Of a stretch of DNA of 59,261 nucleotides, positions 1-10,474 are shown one piece after another. Each line of letters begins with the position of its first letter. Position 1 is the first letter of the stretch. The stretch lies in the NCBI GenBank assembly GCA_015039365.1, contig WION01000319.1, positions 1-59,261 of the forward strand, given 5' to 3'. The translations under genes were made by a program, and so were the position numbers. This stretch comes from Amanita rubescens (taxonomy: Eukaryota; Basidiomycota; Agaricomycetes; Agaricales; Amanitaceae). The notes under the pieces were generated by a model. The model saw nothing but the letters and a program-made list of their open reading frames with translations. It was not told the origin of the DNA and did no database searches.

Positions 1-1430
1 CGTTGTTAAGGTATTTCCGGAAAGGGCCTTGTTGGTCTTCAGGGATAACCTCCTCAATTAGGAAGACAGAGTTAAAGTTCTGCCTCGCACGAGTGGCCGA
101 GCCATGCTCCATTGCAAGTGCCAGCTCAACAAAATGAAACTGTGGAATGTTGAATGGAATTTGACCGACACACTTTGTTTCCTTATCAATGAAATTGTAG
201 ACAAGGTTAAGTAACGCTTGAGCCCAGACAGCACAGGCAATTTCCAAGGGGGGCCAAATCTGCAAAAAATTGCCTGGGGTTGGAAAATCTTTTTAAGCAA
301 TGTTTGATCACCCTCCCCCCCTCCCCGTGGAAAAAACATACCTAATGGAGTCAAAATATACCATAAGAGGGAATGTCACAGTAACATGGTCACAACAGAC
401 CACCCAATAGATTGGCACTTAGCCTTGACTTCTCAAAATTGTCTCCAACTAGTTGAATATCATCACCATGACCCAGCATCAACAGTGAGAGTTGAGTGGT
501 AGAACAGTGGTTTCTTGTTACCTTAAGCACCCACTTCAGTCATCCCAGTCCTACCCACATAAAATCAGCTGTACATGATTCTTGATATGGACTTATTTGG
601 GTAACAGCATGAGCAATAATTAGCATTGTTGCATCAGGACATACTATTGGCATACTAAGGCTGAGGTTCCATGTGTGGTAAATTTACACTTACTACCCCT
701 AGGCTCTAGCAGCCAAGTGACGGGGTATGGGGGAGTCCAAGTACATGAGGCATTGCCATTACTTTGAATTCTACTCAATCAAAACAAAAACACAATTCCA
801 CAGTGGTTTTTGGATCAGCACCCCCAGCTACTCCAAAGCCCAGTGTAAGCTACTAAGCTCACTAGTTCCATTCAATCAAGGCAAACTGTTATTGGGTTAA
901 TACATATGTGCTAGTACTTGAGAAATGATGGTAGAGTAAATCTATCTAATCAGTGATTGAAAAAGAAGGCCAGCACAGTACCACAGTACTACCACTTGGG
1001 AGGAAAGGACTCAAGACTCATGTGAAAGTGACAGCTCTAGAGAAGTAGTGGAAGATAATTTGGTGTGAGATTAGTTTAGATACTCCACTAAAATGATTTT
1101 TTTTTCAAAATTCATATATGTAGTACTAGTATCCACCTGCCAGTCATGATTACACAAGTCTTGCTTTGAAGATTTCTTGTACTAATTATTAATGGTAGAC
1201 TACAAATCCACTGACAAGTTACTAAGTAAAGATAAGAAAGAAAAAGGAGTACCCCACCCACACATTGCCAGTGCATGCCACAAGTTCCCCCAAGTGATTC
1301 CCAACTGCTTATTAACCTTTCTTGCATATTCACTGGCCTCCATCTCGTTCATTGTCCCTCTCTCTTTCTCCCTGGCTTCCCCTTCCTATAGTTCTCTGTC
1401 CAAAAATAGAAGGGGTGGGATTTTTTTTTA
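1..1430. other. AT-rich intergenic/repeat-derived DNA, no recognisable gene
   Basis: I find no protein family, tRNA or splice-consistent gene here. Open frames on both strands are short and of low-complexity composition. A C-rich run near 310-330 and another near 1440-1462 resemble the C-rich terminal motif seen near 6.03 and 8.39 kb. This may mean that ends of the same nonautonomous element lie here, but I could not show a matching pair. Confidence 0.4.
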
Positions 1431-1439
1431 AGCCTCCAT

Positions 1440-4091
1440 GACCCCCCCTCCCCCCCCACCCATGGCTATCCTGTATAATTCCGAGCTATCGGTTTTGCTG
1501 TAGTACCGGTTGAGTGTTATTTTAGCTAGTCCAACGGCAGCGCAGATGGCCGGATCCAATGTTTTCTCTCGAAGAATCCCGGTTGTGAAAGTTTCATCTA
1601 TGTAATCCATGGCCGGGATTACCATCGCGATATTGGGTTTCGAACGTGAAAAGTATAACGTCGCATCTTTGAGAATCTGCGTGCGACGCCGTTCAGTAGT
1701 ATTGACGAGTTGGGAGACAGGATGACCAGCGAGAGAGGGTGTTGCCAGCAGACGGTGGGTATAGTGACCAAACCGGGGTATAGGGCAAGGGGTTAGACGG
1801 ATGTTCGGTGCAGTTCAAACATGAGGCGCGGCATGAGGCGGACGTAATGGGAAATTGGGAATGTAGTACGTGACAGGTGTGAGAGTTGAGTGGGTGTTGT
1901 GCGGCAAAATGTGGTAAGTCATTGGTCGCTCTTGGCGTCGCTCTACTCACCTGCAAGATGTCTCGCAGCTGTCTCACAAGTCCCCAATCCGCATTATTCA
2001 ACCCCAGCTTGTCTACACCTAGCCTCACGATAACGCAAGGCGAAATCCAACATATCGAAGGTGGAGTTCCACCGCGTTGCTACATCACGCGGCATGCGTC
2101 TAGGATCGAGGCGAGCCTCCTTGACCGCAGCTTCCCATGCAGGGAGCAAAGAGGTAGGCGAGTTGATCATTTTGTTAGATAGTTTGTGAAGCTGATGATT
2201 ATTTGGCAGTCAGCATCGCTATTATCGTCTATATGTTCAAAATACAACATACCTTCAGTAAAATCAGGCGCATAGGCTTGATAGAGGCATCCAGATCAGC
2301 ACGCTGATGTGCCGTCAGCAGCCCAAGTTCATCGATCCAGCCATTTTCGTCGTCGCCTTCGCCTTCATCCCCCGAGTCTCCTTCAAAACCCATGACAACA
2401 GCTATACCTTGAGCTTCTATGGCTTCGATTTCATGCTCGTCCATGTTGCGAGCATCAAACTGACTGATCAAGCTTTTTGTGACCAGGTTGATGACATGCA
2501 AGAAACAACGTGCACGCGCCATCTCGCCTTCGAACTCGGGGATCATATCTTCTAATCTTTTGACCATTGTTTCGTTGTTTGACGCATTATCTGCTGTGAT
2601 TGCCAGGATCTTGTGAGAGATTCCGAAGTCATTGAGAACACGTCGAAACACCTCCGCAAGCACAACGCCCGTGTGGTTCTGATGTCTCACATGAGCTAAG
2701 CAACCGAATCGGGGTAATAAACTTACCTGTGCTACTTCGACAATGTCCAGAACTAATGCTGACGGACTTCCATTTTGTTCTAGGTGAACAATGAATGCAA
2801 CGAATGACCGATGGCTGGCCTCAGAGGTCCAGGCATCGGTGGTAAAACTGAGGCTGCCTTCATACTCCTGTAGCAACTTTGCGATTCGTTGACGGGTGCG
2901 TACAAACACTAATCGAACATCCCGGGACACCGTTGATGGGTGAGGCAGGTAACATTCTGGACGCCTGGTCTTCATCAACATTTTAAAGCCTCGGTCAGCC
3001 ACAATCTCAAACGGGCGCAGGTTTTCAGTGACCCAGCGCACAATTTCAACCCTAGTATGGAATCAATTCAGCACTACTACGCTCGACTTAGCTCGGCCAC
3101 ACGTACTTGATCTCGGCTTTTGTTAGCTGACGTGACGAATAGGTCTGCATGTTCTTTCCCTTTCCAAATGCGGCAGCAATTGATCCATTAGCCAGATATC
3201 CTTTCACGGCTGCGCGCGCCGCATCAATATCCCTTGCCTTCGAGATCTGATTATACACGTCCTCCCCCCAACCTTTGCATGTGCACACATGTTTAAGTAA
3301 GTTTCCTGTTGACTTGGCATCACCTTTATCCAGGAAGCGCCGCACGGTTCTTTGGCAACCTTTACCAAGACACTTGAAGACGTGGCTTCGGCGTTGATCT
3401 ACGTACTCTACCATCGGAGTACTACCAAAAAAGGCATACACTGGTGCATTCCACTCCCTTTGCAGCCTCTCTTTGTGAATGTAAGCTCGAGCTGAGACAA
3501 TAACCAGGTCACCATTCAAAACTTACCAAGTTCATCCTCGGAGTCCTCCCCGGGTTCTGATTCCTCAGACTCGGATACCTCTTCATCCTCTGCACGGATG
3601 CGCTTAGGAACTGGAGCTTCATCATCTGAATCGACGATTGTTTCTGGCTCAGCATGCGATGCAGATCCGTTTTGATCATGGATCTCGGTGGCAGTGGCTT
3701 TTTTGGTTTTCGAGCTTCCTTCTCCACGATCGTTTGCTTTTTGTATAGACTCCTCTTGGGCTTGCAAAGCCTTAGCTGTTGGCTTGCGTTGGTGTTTTTT
3801 GCTGACAACGTCGCTCATGTTGTTTTTTTGGGAAGTTTGCCGTATTTAGAATAGAGCGTTGATAGAGTTTTAAATAAAGTTGACGTGGAATTGATATAGT
3901 TTGATTAAGGTTTAGGTTTGATCCCACATCAAATCATAGCAGCCACAGCCCACAAGTAACATGGGTACCTGATACAATCTGATACCCGTACCCGTGGGTC
4001 AGCGGGTTCAAATTCCATAACCCGCACCCATACCCGTTAGTACCCATACCCGCTACCCGCCACAGGTGAGCCCTACCCGTGCAGATCTCTA
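1440..4091 (-). mobile_element. hAT-1 transposon, 5' half (inverted relative to its 3' half)
   Basis: This is the 5' half of a hAT element reading right to left. Its outer end is at 4091, where the inward sequence starts TAGAGATCTGCACGGGTA, followed by an ACCCG-rich subterminal region (about 3960-4080). The 8 bp outside it (GGGATTGC, 4092-4099) are the reverse complement of the 8 bp outside the matching hAT end at 9428 (GCAATCCC, 9429-9436). The coding part runs from 3818 down to about 1463 and stops inside what should be an intron, in a C-rich tract. The rest of the transposase is on the plus strand at 8.5-9.2 kb. The element was therefore split by an inversion. Confidence 0.85.
1463..3818 (-). 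pseudogene. hAT transposase, N-terminal and central part
   Basis: The predicted protein starts with an acidic and basic low-complexity leader (exon 3818-3527). A BED-type zinc finger follows (exon 3491-3107, with CLGKGCQRTVRRF and HVCTC supplying Cys and His ligands). Next is the RNase-H-like catalytic region (exons 3051-2727 and 2695-about 2250), with FTTDAWTS carrying the first Asp and ITADNASNN the second. Then come RDVATRWNSTFDML-type hAT motifs near 2.1 kb. The last recognisable exon is 1645-1463 (VIPAMDYIDETF to LYRIAM). Introns of 31-56 nt have GT-AG borders. The dimerisation domain is missing here and lies at 8.5-9.2 kb plus strand. The region near 1.7-2.0 kb also looks frame-damaged. 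The second, independent copy at 37.8-38.8 kb shows the normal order. Confidence 0.85.
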
Positions 4092-4099
4092 GGGATTGC
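3960..4099. repeat. hAT-1 5' subterminal ACCCG repeats, terminal repeat and target duplication
   Basis: A cluster of about ten ACCCG/ACCCGT words (3983-4078) precedes the terminal GTGCAGATCTCTA at 4091. A similar array precedes the other end (9280-9428) and the end of the second hAT copy (38890-38957). In hAT elements such subterminal repeats are usually transposase binding sites. The 4092-4099 octamer is one copy of the target duplication. Confidence 0.75.
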
Positions 4100-4640
4100 T
4101 GATGGGGAGCACATTTTTAAGAAAGGCCATCACCCCAAATACACCTTCAGAAAGGCTAGATACTGGATGAAAGAGGACAATATCACTCTTCTGGACTGAC
4201 TTCTATAGTATCCAGACCTTAATCCTCTGGCATCACATCAAATTGCACTTGTGCAACCATGAGCTGGAGATTGGGAGATTTGAGAGGGAGTGGCAGATGT
4301 GGGATGATATAGAGCCAGATGTGTGTCAGATATCAATGGAAAGTATGCCTACAAGGTCAAAAGCAGTCACCAAGACCAAGGGGGGCAATACAAAGCACTG
4401 GATTGAGCATTTTCTGTATTTCTGATACCAAGTCAAATAATTGTCCCAATGAGTCACCAAATTGAATTGGCTGTAACATCATGGGAACAGCATCAAATTA
4501 CATAATTTTTGATTCGTCATGTAGCCAAGATGTAGACCTTTCTTACGTACACTTATACTTTGGCTCTATTTGGCCTTGATGTGATGCTACGATACACAGA
4601 AGCAAAAAGTGCCAAACATTGGGACAATTTTTTCAGTCAC
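4092..4640 (+). pseudogene. Tc1/mariner transposase C-terminal half and 3' terminal repeat
   Basis: Translation from the hAT target site reads GIADGEHIF, a KHTSRKA-like segment (PKYTFRKARYW), and a degenerate LLDWPAQSPDLN-like segment. It ends in MWDDIEPDVC, MPTRSKAV and KGGNTKHW, the usual C-terminus of fungal Tc1/mariner transposases (stop about 4425). The element ends at 4640 with a terminal repeat ending in GTCACTG and the TA target. A 210-bp block before the end (4432-4640) has inverted AATTGTCCCAATG ends, so a hairpin is possible. The N-terminal half is on the minus strand at 9.44-10.1 kb. The codons on either side of the hAT target site are contiguous in frame (EESGIADG), which shows that both pieces were once one gene. 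Confidence 0.85.
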
Positions 4641-4642
4641 TG

Positions 4643-4757
4643 TAACTGGTCCGGTTAAGGTTAGGGAAATTCTAGGTCATCAGTTAATTGCACCAGTTAC
4701 AGTTAATCAAATTTAGGGCAATTAACTGGACTTAACTGGACCTTGCAACACTAGTTG
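4643..4757. repeat. TTAACTGG-rich MITE-like repeat, copy 1
   Basis: This is a short block of alternating TTAACTGG, CCAGTTA and GTTAATC words ending in AACACTAG. A related block occurs at 11540-11695 with the same GGTTAAGGTTAGGGAAA segment and the same AACACTAG end. It sits directly against the Tc1 end. Confidence 0.55.
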
Positions 4758-5990
4758 CTGACACTCACCCTCCCACTGTTCAACTATGTTCCATTGGATG
4801 TACTAGAACATACCTAGATTAGTTAATTTCAGAATACCTTACCTGGAGTGTTGCAACAACAGATGTTTTCAAAATTCACATGTTATATATATATAACTTT
4901 AGACAAACTTTACTACTGTGAACTCAAATCTCAACTGTTTTTTATGTCTTAATACTCAAAAAAAAGCTAAAATATAGGAGAACATGACTGTGTTGGTCAC
5001 ATGTGATAATTAGTGGTCTAGGACTGGTCTAGACTGGTCTTTTGCAGTTTTTTGCAGTTTTAAAAATTTAAAAAGACCGGACTGCCCTTGGACCTCCTAA
5101 GACCTGAGACTGCAGTCCAGTCTTTTTTGGTCCTGAGAGACTGGAAATAGAAACACTATGAAATATATTACTACTACTGAAATCCATTACCAGTTAGCAA
5201 AGACTAAAGGAAAGAAGCGGATGTGAAGTCCCTCACCTATGCTCCAACCATCTCCGCAATCTCCTATTGAGCTTTTCACCAAGTCCCATTCACACCGTGA
5301 GATTTTTGACACTCCGAGTCCCCAAACCAGGCATGCAAAGGTGACAAGTGAAACCAATTGTGATAACAATGCAGTTGCAAAGTCTCAATCTGCATCACCT
5401 GCCAGGACTCCATGGGCGCATACTGGATCAGCATCGGTGAACAGGACTCCAAGTCAAGTGAAATTCCAAGCTGATGACATGTCAAGCCACACATCCCACA
5501 ATGACCTGCAAACTTCTTCCACTGCATGGCAGATTAGTCAGGCATTAAAAGCACAGTGATGTCCTACAAATAAGGAAATCCACCCATTTTGTAAGTGTTT
5601 GAATTCATAAACCCAATCTTAAGGTTACTCAGATTGAGATTTTCATAGTTGACTTGAGTGTATTTGATGTTCTGGCTTATCCTGCAGAGCATCGGGAATG
5701 GGTAGACCTGATTGAAGAACATGGTGAATCAGCCTCATCAGCAGTTCAGGAGCTGGGGAAAAACTTTTACCTGGGTAGACCATTGTCAACAATGCTGCAA
5801 CTTGACCTCTCGGTGTCAAAGATTAGAAGGGTGGTTTTAAGCTTGCGGCCTTTGGCACCATCTACAACTTGTCTCTTCAAGTCAACCACTACCACTGAGA
5901 TATGTGCAAAGCAGACATATGTTGTTGTGGAATGAGTAATTTCAGACTTGCAAAGTAATGGGTCACTTGTCACAAAATCCATCAATGTGC
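4758..5990. other. AT-rich region with one MITE-like block and two unrecognised open frames
   Basis: A block at about 5018-5155 is built from GACTGGTCT and AAGACCGGACTG words and ends in GAAACACTA, like other AACACTA-ended repeats in the window. Open frames at 5239-5559 and 5654-5935 (plus strand) have ordinary amino-acid composition but no family I recognise. They may be decayed host or element exons. Confidence 0.35.
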
Positions 5991-6009
5991 CACATGATGG
6001 TTGAAAACA

Positions 6010-6310
6010 ATTCCAGAATCCAGTACTTTACCCTCCCCCACGCTTCCTGGCAGGATCCTGGCTGACTCCATGGAATCCATACAGAATCCACATGGATTCC
6101 ACATGGATTCCTTGCAAAAAGGAAATTTCTGTGGAAATTCTACCAGGATTCCATGCTCAGTCCAGGCACATTCCTGGCAACAGGCAAAAACATGATTTAC
6201 ACCTGAATTCCTGGTACATTGTCTGGAATCCATGTGGACTCCGTGGATTCCATGCAGCAATATATGCATTAAAAAATATGGAAAAAATTCCAAAAAATAT
6301 AGAAAATTCC
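6010..6310. repeat. GGAATCC/GGATTCC palindrome array, left block
   Basis: The block has many short palindromic words of the type GGAATCCATGTGGATTCC and variants at about 6060-6260. It is preceded by CTTTACCCTCCCCCAC (about 6025-6040), whose reverse complement occurs at about 8385-8402 after the second array. The two blocks could be the ends of one element of about 2.4 kb or two related MITEs. Confidence 0.55.
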
Positions 6311-6412
6311 TAAGATCAAACCTATATAAGATTTATTATCTTAGGACATGCATAGAGTCCAAATACCAAGATAGTCCTTGGATCAGTATCAGCTAACCAT
6401 TCAAAAGCCACA

Positions 6413-6632
6413 GACTATCTGGAGATACATACATTGGTGAGCAGTTGTTAGCAGAATATTGACAGCTAGTGATCGACATAACATTGCAGAGCCTCAGAGG
6501 TCATGAATAGACGTGAGAAGGTTGTCATGAGGGTTCTGTAATCATGTGGGGGCTTTGAAGTTTGGAGATGACTATCTGGAGATACATACATTGGTGAGCA
6601 GTTGTTAGCAGAATATTGACAGCTAGTGATCA
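6413..6632 (+). repeat. 61-bp direct repeat, two copies 156 bp apart
   Basis: A segment starting ACTATCTGGAGATACATACA and ending GACAGCTAGTGATC occurs at about 6413-6473 and again at about 6569-6629 with almost no differences. The duplication therefore looks recent compared with the surrounding decay. No coding function is seen. Confidence 0.8.
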
Positions 6633-6879
6633 ATGGTGGCTGACATGCCAGCAATTCAAGTTATCAATGTCTACCTCATTACCATCACAAGGAACCACTT
6701 GCAATCACCTGCCACCTCCCTCTCACACCTACCAGCTTATGGATACCTCCAGCAACCACATCTGTTAGCTGAAAAGGCTGGGCATCTAAGCAGACTTTAA
6801 GGATCTCAGTTATCAGTAGTACAGAAGTGACCTACTGGATGACCATCAGCTAACACAGTAAAAGTCTGATCGCATCTGG

Positions 6880-7165
6880 TTCTGTCTGACACACTGGTTG
6901 TCTGACTGCCTAATCATCTGAGATACACTACTCCATAACTTGTCTGATTTTCTGCTTTTCTGATTGTCTGATAGATGCTGACACATTAATTGTCTGACTG
7001 CCTGACCATCTAAGAGACACTGATGGATGCTGATACACTAATTGTCTGACTGTCTGACTATCTGAGAGACACTGTTGCATAAGTTGTCTGATTGTCTGAC
7101 TATCTAAAAGGCACTGTCAGCTGCTGATACACTTATTGTCTGACTGTCTGACTGTCTAAGGGGCA
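6880..7165 (+). repeat. Minisatellite of TGTCTGACTG-type units
   Basis: Four to five imperfect copies of a roughly 60-65 bp unit are present. Each contains ATTGTCTGACTGTCTGAC, then ATCTGAGAGACACTG, then GCTGATACAC. It lies between the two GGAATCC arrays. No gene is seen from 6640 to 8040 apart from this. Confidence 0.7.
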
Positions 7166-8039
7166 CTATTGCAAACTTGAGGTGTTCTTTCAATATATGT
7201 ATCCATACTAGTCTTACATAGCCCTAGTCTGTCTCATTGTATCATTTGCCAGATGGTCACTCTGGTGTGGAAGCTTAGTAGGTACAGCATTTTGCAAACA
7301 CACCAGTCAAATGGGGGAAACAACTACAAATTTGCAAAGGAGTAGGCTAGGTCCTGATTGTGTTGCAGAAATAAATACAGTAAAGTGTGTACACCCCACT
7401 ACATATCAGATCGCTGACCACAGCTACATATGTAACAATGCATGTGTCAGCAAAGTAATCAAGGTAGAGTAAGCAAGGATAGGCATGATGAATGAGGAGG
7501 CTTGTCTGCCAAGCATGATTGTGTACTAATGTAGGAGTCCATTACTGTAACAGCCACCATTCCCACCAAAACAGTATTTTGAAAATATCTTGTGTTTGGT
7601 TGTGTTTTGCACTGCAATTCTTGCAGAGATGTGATCACATAATGTTTTTGGATTTTTGACAATTTTTTGGATTTTTTCAATTTTCTGTCAGATGTGAAAA
7701 AGTGTTTCTCATGTTTGACTTTGTTTGGCACTGTCATTCTTGTATATTCTGAATCACACAATCTAGGTGCATCTTTTTTGTCACAGTCACGCGTCACACA
7801 CCTCATGTTGTCACAAATTCTATAAAAGGAAATCATATTATCTTATCTGTGATCTTATCTTATCTACATCATCATACTGCTACTTAAGCTTACCTACTTA
7901 CCTATGAGATGTACATATATCTAATCACTATCTATCTATCTAATCTTATCACTCCCCTCCCCCCCATCCTCAAGGAAGGGGGGGAAGCAGTGGGGGATAT
8001 GTGGTACATGCCCTCTCCTTATATACCTGTGGGCTGGCG

Positions 8040-8410
8040 CACAGACCAAGTGGCCTGTCACATGACCATGGGAATCAGGAGTCCATGTGGACTCCTGAGG
8101 ACTCCTTGTGCTGAAAGTCCTTGTATGTCAGCATTATGCAAACCAGGCAGAAATGTACCTGGAATCCATGGAGTCCATGGAGTCCATGTGGATTCCTTGT
8201 CACTCCTGTTCCAGGCAAATTCCTGAGATTCTGTGGAATATGCATGGATTCCACACGGATTCCACACGGATTCCATGGACTTTTTTTAGTGTGTTCTGGG
8301 CCATTTGGACCATCTTGAAATTGCAAGGAATCCATGTGGATTCCATGGAACCTCCACGCGGAATGCAAGGAATCCATAAGGAATGAGTGGGGGAGGGTAA
8401 AGACCTCCCA
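8040..8410. repeat. GGAATCC/GGATTCC palindrome array, right block
   Basis: Words such as GGAATCCATGGAGTCCATG and CATGGATTCCACACGGATTCC variants are packed between 8070 and 8375. GTGGGGGAGGGTAAAG follows at about 8387-8402, the inverse of the motif before the left array. The hAT-1 3' half begins just downstream, so this array abuts one inversion breakpoint. Confidence 0.55.
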
Positions 8411-8429
8411 GAATCTTTCTATGGAAATC

Positions 8430-9428
8430 GCCAAGGGGGAGCCAGCCTGAGATTCCGAGACCTGGGGTACGCCTCGGCTCACTTTCTATGACTCACATAC
8501 TCAGGCTGATGACTCGTGTACCAGTCCTTCACCCTCAGCACAAGCTAGAGTATTTCAAAGACGCGAAATGGTCTGAAGCGTGGATCTCTACTGCACGGGA
8601 TCTTGTCCGAGACGCTTACGAGCGGTCCTATGCGCATCGTAACATTTCAATTGCAGAAGAATCTGACAAGAAAATGCGTGCTACTGACGACGTGAGTATA
8701 TATATGTATATATTACGACGTTATTGATACTAATATTATCTATATGATGTTAGAAATCTAAAGAAAAGGAAAGCAAGAACATTTTTGACAAGCTACCGTC
8801 CCTCTCCAAAACCAAAACATCACGCGTCCGTGATGAATTGACGACCTATCTCGCAGCAGATATAGAAGCCATAGAAGACCCGATCACCTGGTGGTATGAG
8901 CGTCGCTCTGTTTACCCACGTCTTTCGCGCATGGCGTTAGATTACTTGACGGTTCCGGGTACGTCCAATTGACCTTCCATCCAGCCAAATCTATTCTAAT
9001 AGATTTATTAATAGCAACATCTGTTGACGTCGAATGGCTCTTTAGCCGAGGGTGTAACCTCATATCCCATACGCACAATCGTCTATCAGCTCAAACGACG
9101 TGCGCTATCTTGTGTCTTGGGGACTGGAGCCTCTTAGACATGGTTTCCAATGAGGATCTTAAGGTAGTTGCTGCCATGCCTGACACAGACACAGATGAAG
9201 TGATGCCAAATGGTTGGGATAACATCTAGACATCATAATGTAGAGTGTCGTAGTATGTAAAAAGTCATTATAAATTGACGGGTTGAACCCGTCACGGGTG
9301 TTAACCCGTTACCCGTATTAGCGACCCGTCCTGCAGTTATACCCGTGAGCTCAAGGGTATAACCCGCCTGCGGGTGTGGGTATGGGTTGAACTGGCGCCA
9401 CCCGCGGGTATACCCGTGCAGATCTCTA
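8430..9428 (+). mobile_element. hAT-1 transposon, 3' half
   Basis: This is the C-terminal part of the split hAT element. It ends at 9428 with GTGCAGATCTCTA and is followed by the target duplication GCAATCCC (9429-9436). The ACCCG-rich subterminal array spans 9280-9420. The left limit is a G-rich tract next to the GGAATCC array, where the inversion breakpoint must lie. The 5' half is on the opposite strand at 1.4-4.1 kb. Confidence 0.85.
8525..9229 (+). pseudogene. hAT transposase C-terminal dimerisation part
   Basis: Three exons fit GT-AG borders: 8525-8691 (LHPQHKLEYFKDAKW), 8754-8958 (WWYERRSVYPRLSRMALDYL) and 9015-9229 (SVDVEWLFSRG to the stop). The WW..R...YP.L..MA.DYL and S.D.E..FSRG blocks are the hallmark of the hAT C-terminal dimerisation region. 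It aligns block by block with the second hAT copy at 38.1-38.8 kb. There is no start of its own, because its upstream exons are at 1.46-3.82 kb on the other strand. Confidence 0.85.
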
Positions 9429-9436
9429 GCAATCCC

Positions 9437-10100
9437 AGATTCCTCTATACTGAGTAGTCAGAGGTGGTCCAAATGGACACATACTGGTCAGCATCTATCC
9501 TCCCCTCAACTTCGGTAACTTTACCCACACCATTCCAGCCCATACAACCCCATACCATGATGTTCCCACCCTCCAATGTCACAGTTCCTTGGACCTCCCT
9601 ATCAATCAACCTATCCACCACTTGCTTCCACATCAACTACTCCCCATATGACCCAATACTGTTAACCTTAGTCTCACCTGACCAAATTACCCTCTTCCAG
9701 CCCTCCACAGAACACTGGTTGTGCCTCAGAGCAAAGGCCTATTATTTCCCCCCTGTTCACATGGCTTTTCTTCTTTGTCACAGCCTTAAACAACTGCTAC
9801 TTAAGCACAGTTCTGACTGTTTGTGGGTGGAGTGGATGGGAGTTGATGATGCCAACAAGTTTGGTGACCTGAACAGCATTAGCAGCCTTCCCAGTGGTGA
9901 TTTGGGTGAGGATAGATAGGAGAGAGCTTGGAAGGATGACCAGCAAAGAAATTTGTTGATTAGGAAGGTGTTCCTGAATAATTGTGGAGATGGTATACTT
10001 GCCAGGACCAAGTATAGAGGCAATATGACAAGTGGGGAAACCATTGGAAACAAGGGAGAGGATGTTTTCCTGCTGAGCAGAGGAGATGGGACATGGCAGG
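9437..10100 (-). pseudogene. Tc1/mariner transposase N-terminal half
   Basis: Read on the minus strand from about 10100, the protein begins with a helix-turn-helix region (ISSAQQENILSLVSNGFPT, HIASILG). Further on are the WKRVIWSDE-like region, then GGGNIMVWGCMGWNG near 9.56 kb and DADQYVSI, ordinary Tc1/mariner catalytic-domain landmarks. Several frame breaks are present. The reading ends at the hAT target site (9436), and its continuation is at 4092-4425 on the plus strand. The 5' terminal repeat is absent, because the 5' end is joined to an inverted piece of another Tc1 3' end. Confidence 0.8.
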
Positions 10101-10448
10101 TGTGTGGGATGATATAGAGCCAGATGTGTGTCAGATATCAATGGAAAGTATGCCTACAAGGTCAAAAGCATTTACCAAGACCAAGGGGGGCAATACAAAG
10201 CACTGGATTGAGCATTTTCTGTATTTCTGATACCAAGTCAAATAATTGTCCCAATGAGTCACCAAATTGAATTGGCTGTAACATCATGGGAACAGCATCA
10301 AATTACATAATTTTTGATTCGTCACGTAGCCAAGATGTAGACCTTTCTTACGTACACTTATACTTTGGCTCTATTTGGCCTTGATGTGATGCTATGATAC
10401 ACAGAAGCAAAAAGTGCCAAACATTGGGACAATTTTTTGAGTCACTGT
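10100..10448 (+). mobile_element. Second Tc1/mariner 3' end fragment
   Basis: The sequence is nearly identical to 4292-4640. It encodes the same terminal DDIEPDVCQ, MPTRSKAF and KGGNTKHW segment and ends in the same terminal repeat with GAGTCACTGTA at 10448. It is joined head-on to the start of the minus-strand Tc1 half at a shared TGGCAG, so it is a 5'-truncated copy. Confidence 0.8.
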
Positions 10449-10474
10449 ATGACTGGTTAAATTATGCAATCTTT

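Noticed and set aside
58..354. 98-residue open frame on the minus strand near the window start
   Set aside because: Composition is biased by a purine/pyrimidine-rich tract, there are no family motifs, and no splice-consistent neighbours.
6880..7165. CRISPR-like array of repeats and spacers
   Set aside because: Units are imperfect, the intervening sequence is itself repeated, and the window is eukaryotic. It is a minisatellite.
9464..9919. 151-residue plus-strand open frame
   Set aside because: It is the antisense shadow of the Tc1 transposase half encoded on the minus strand.
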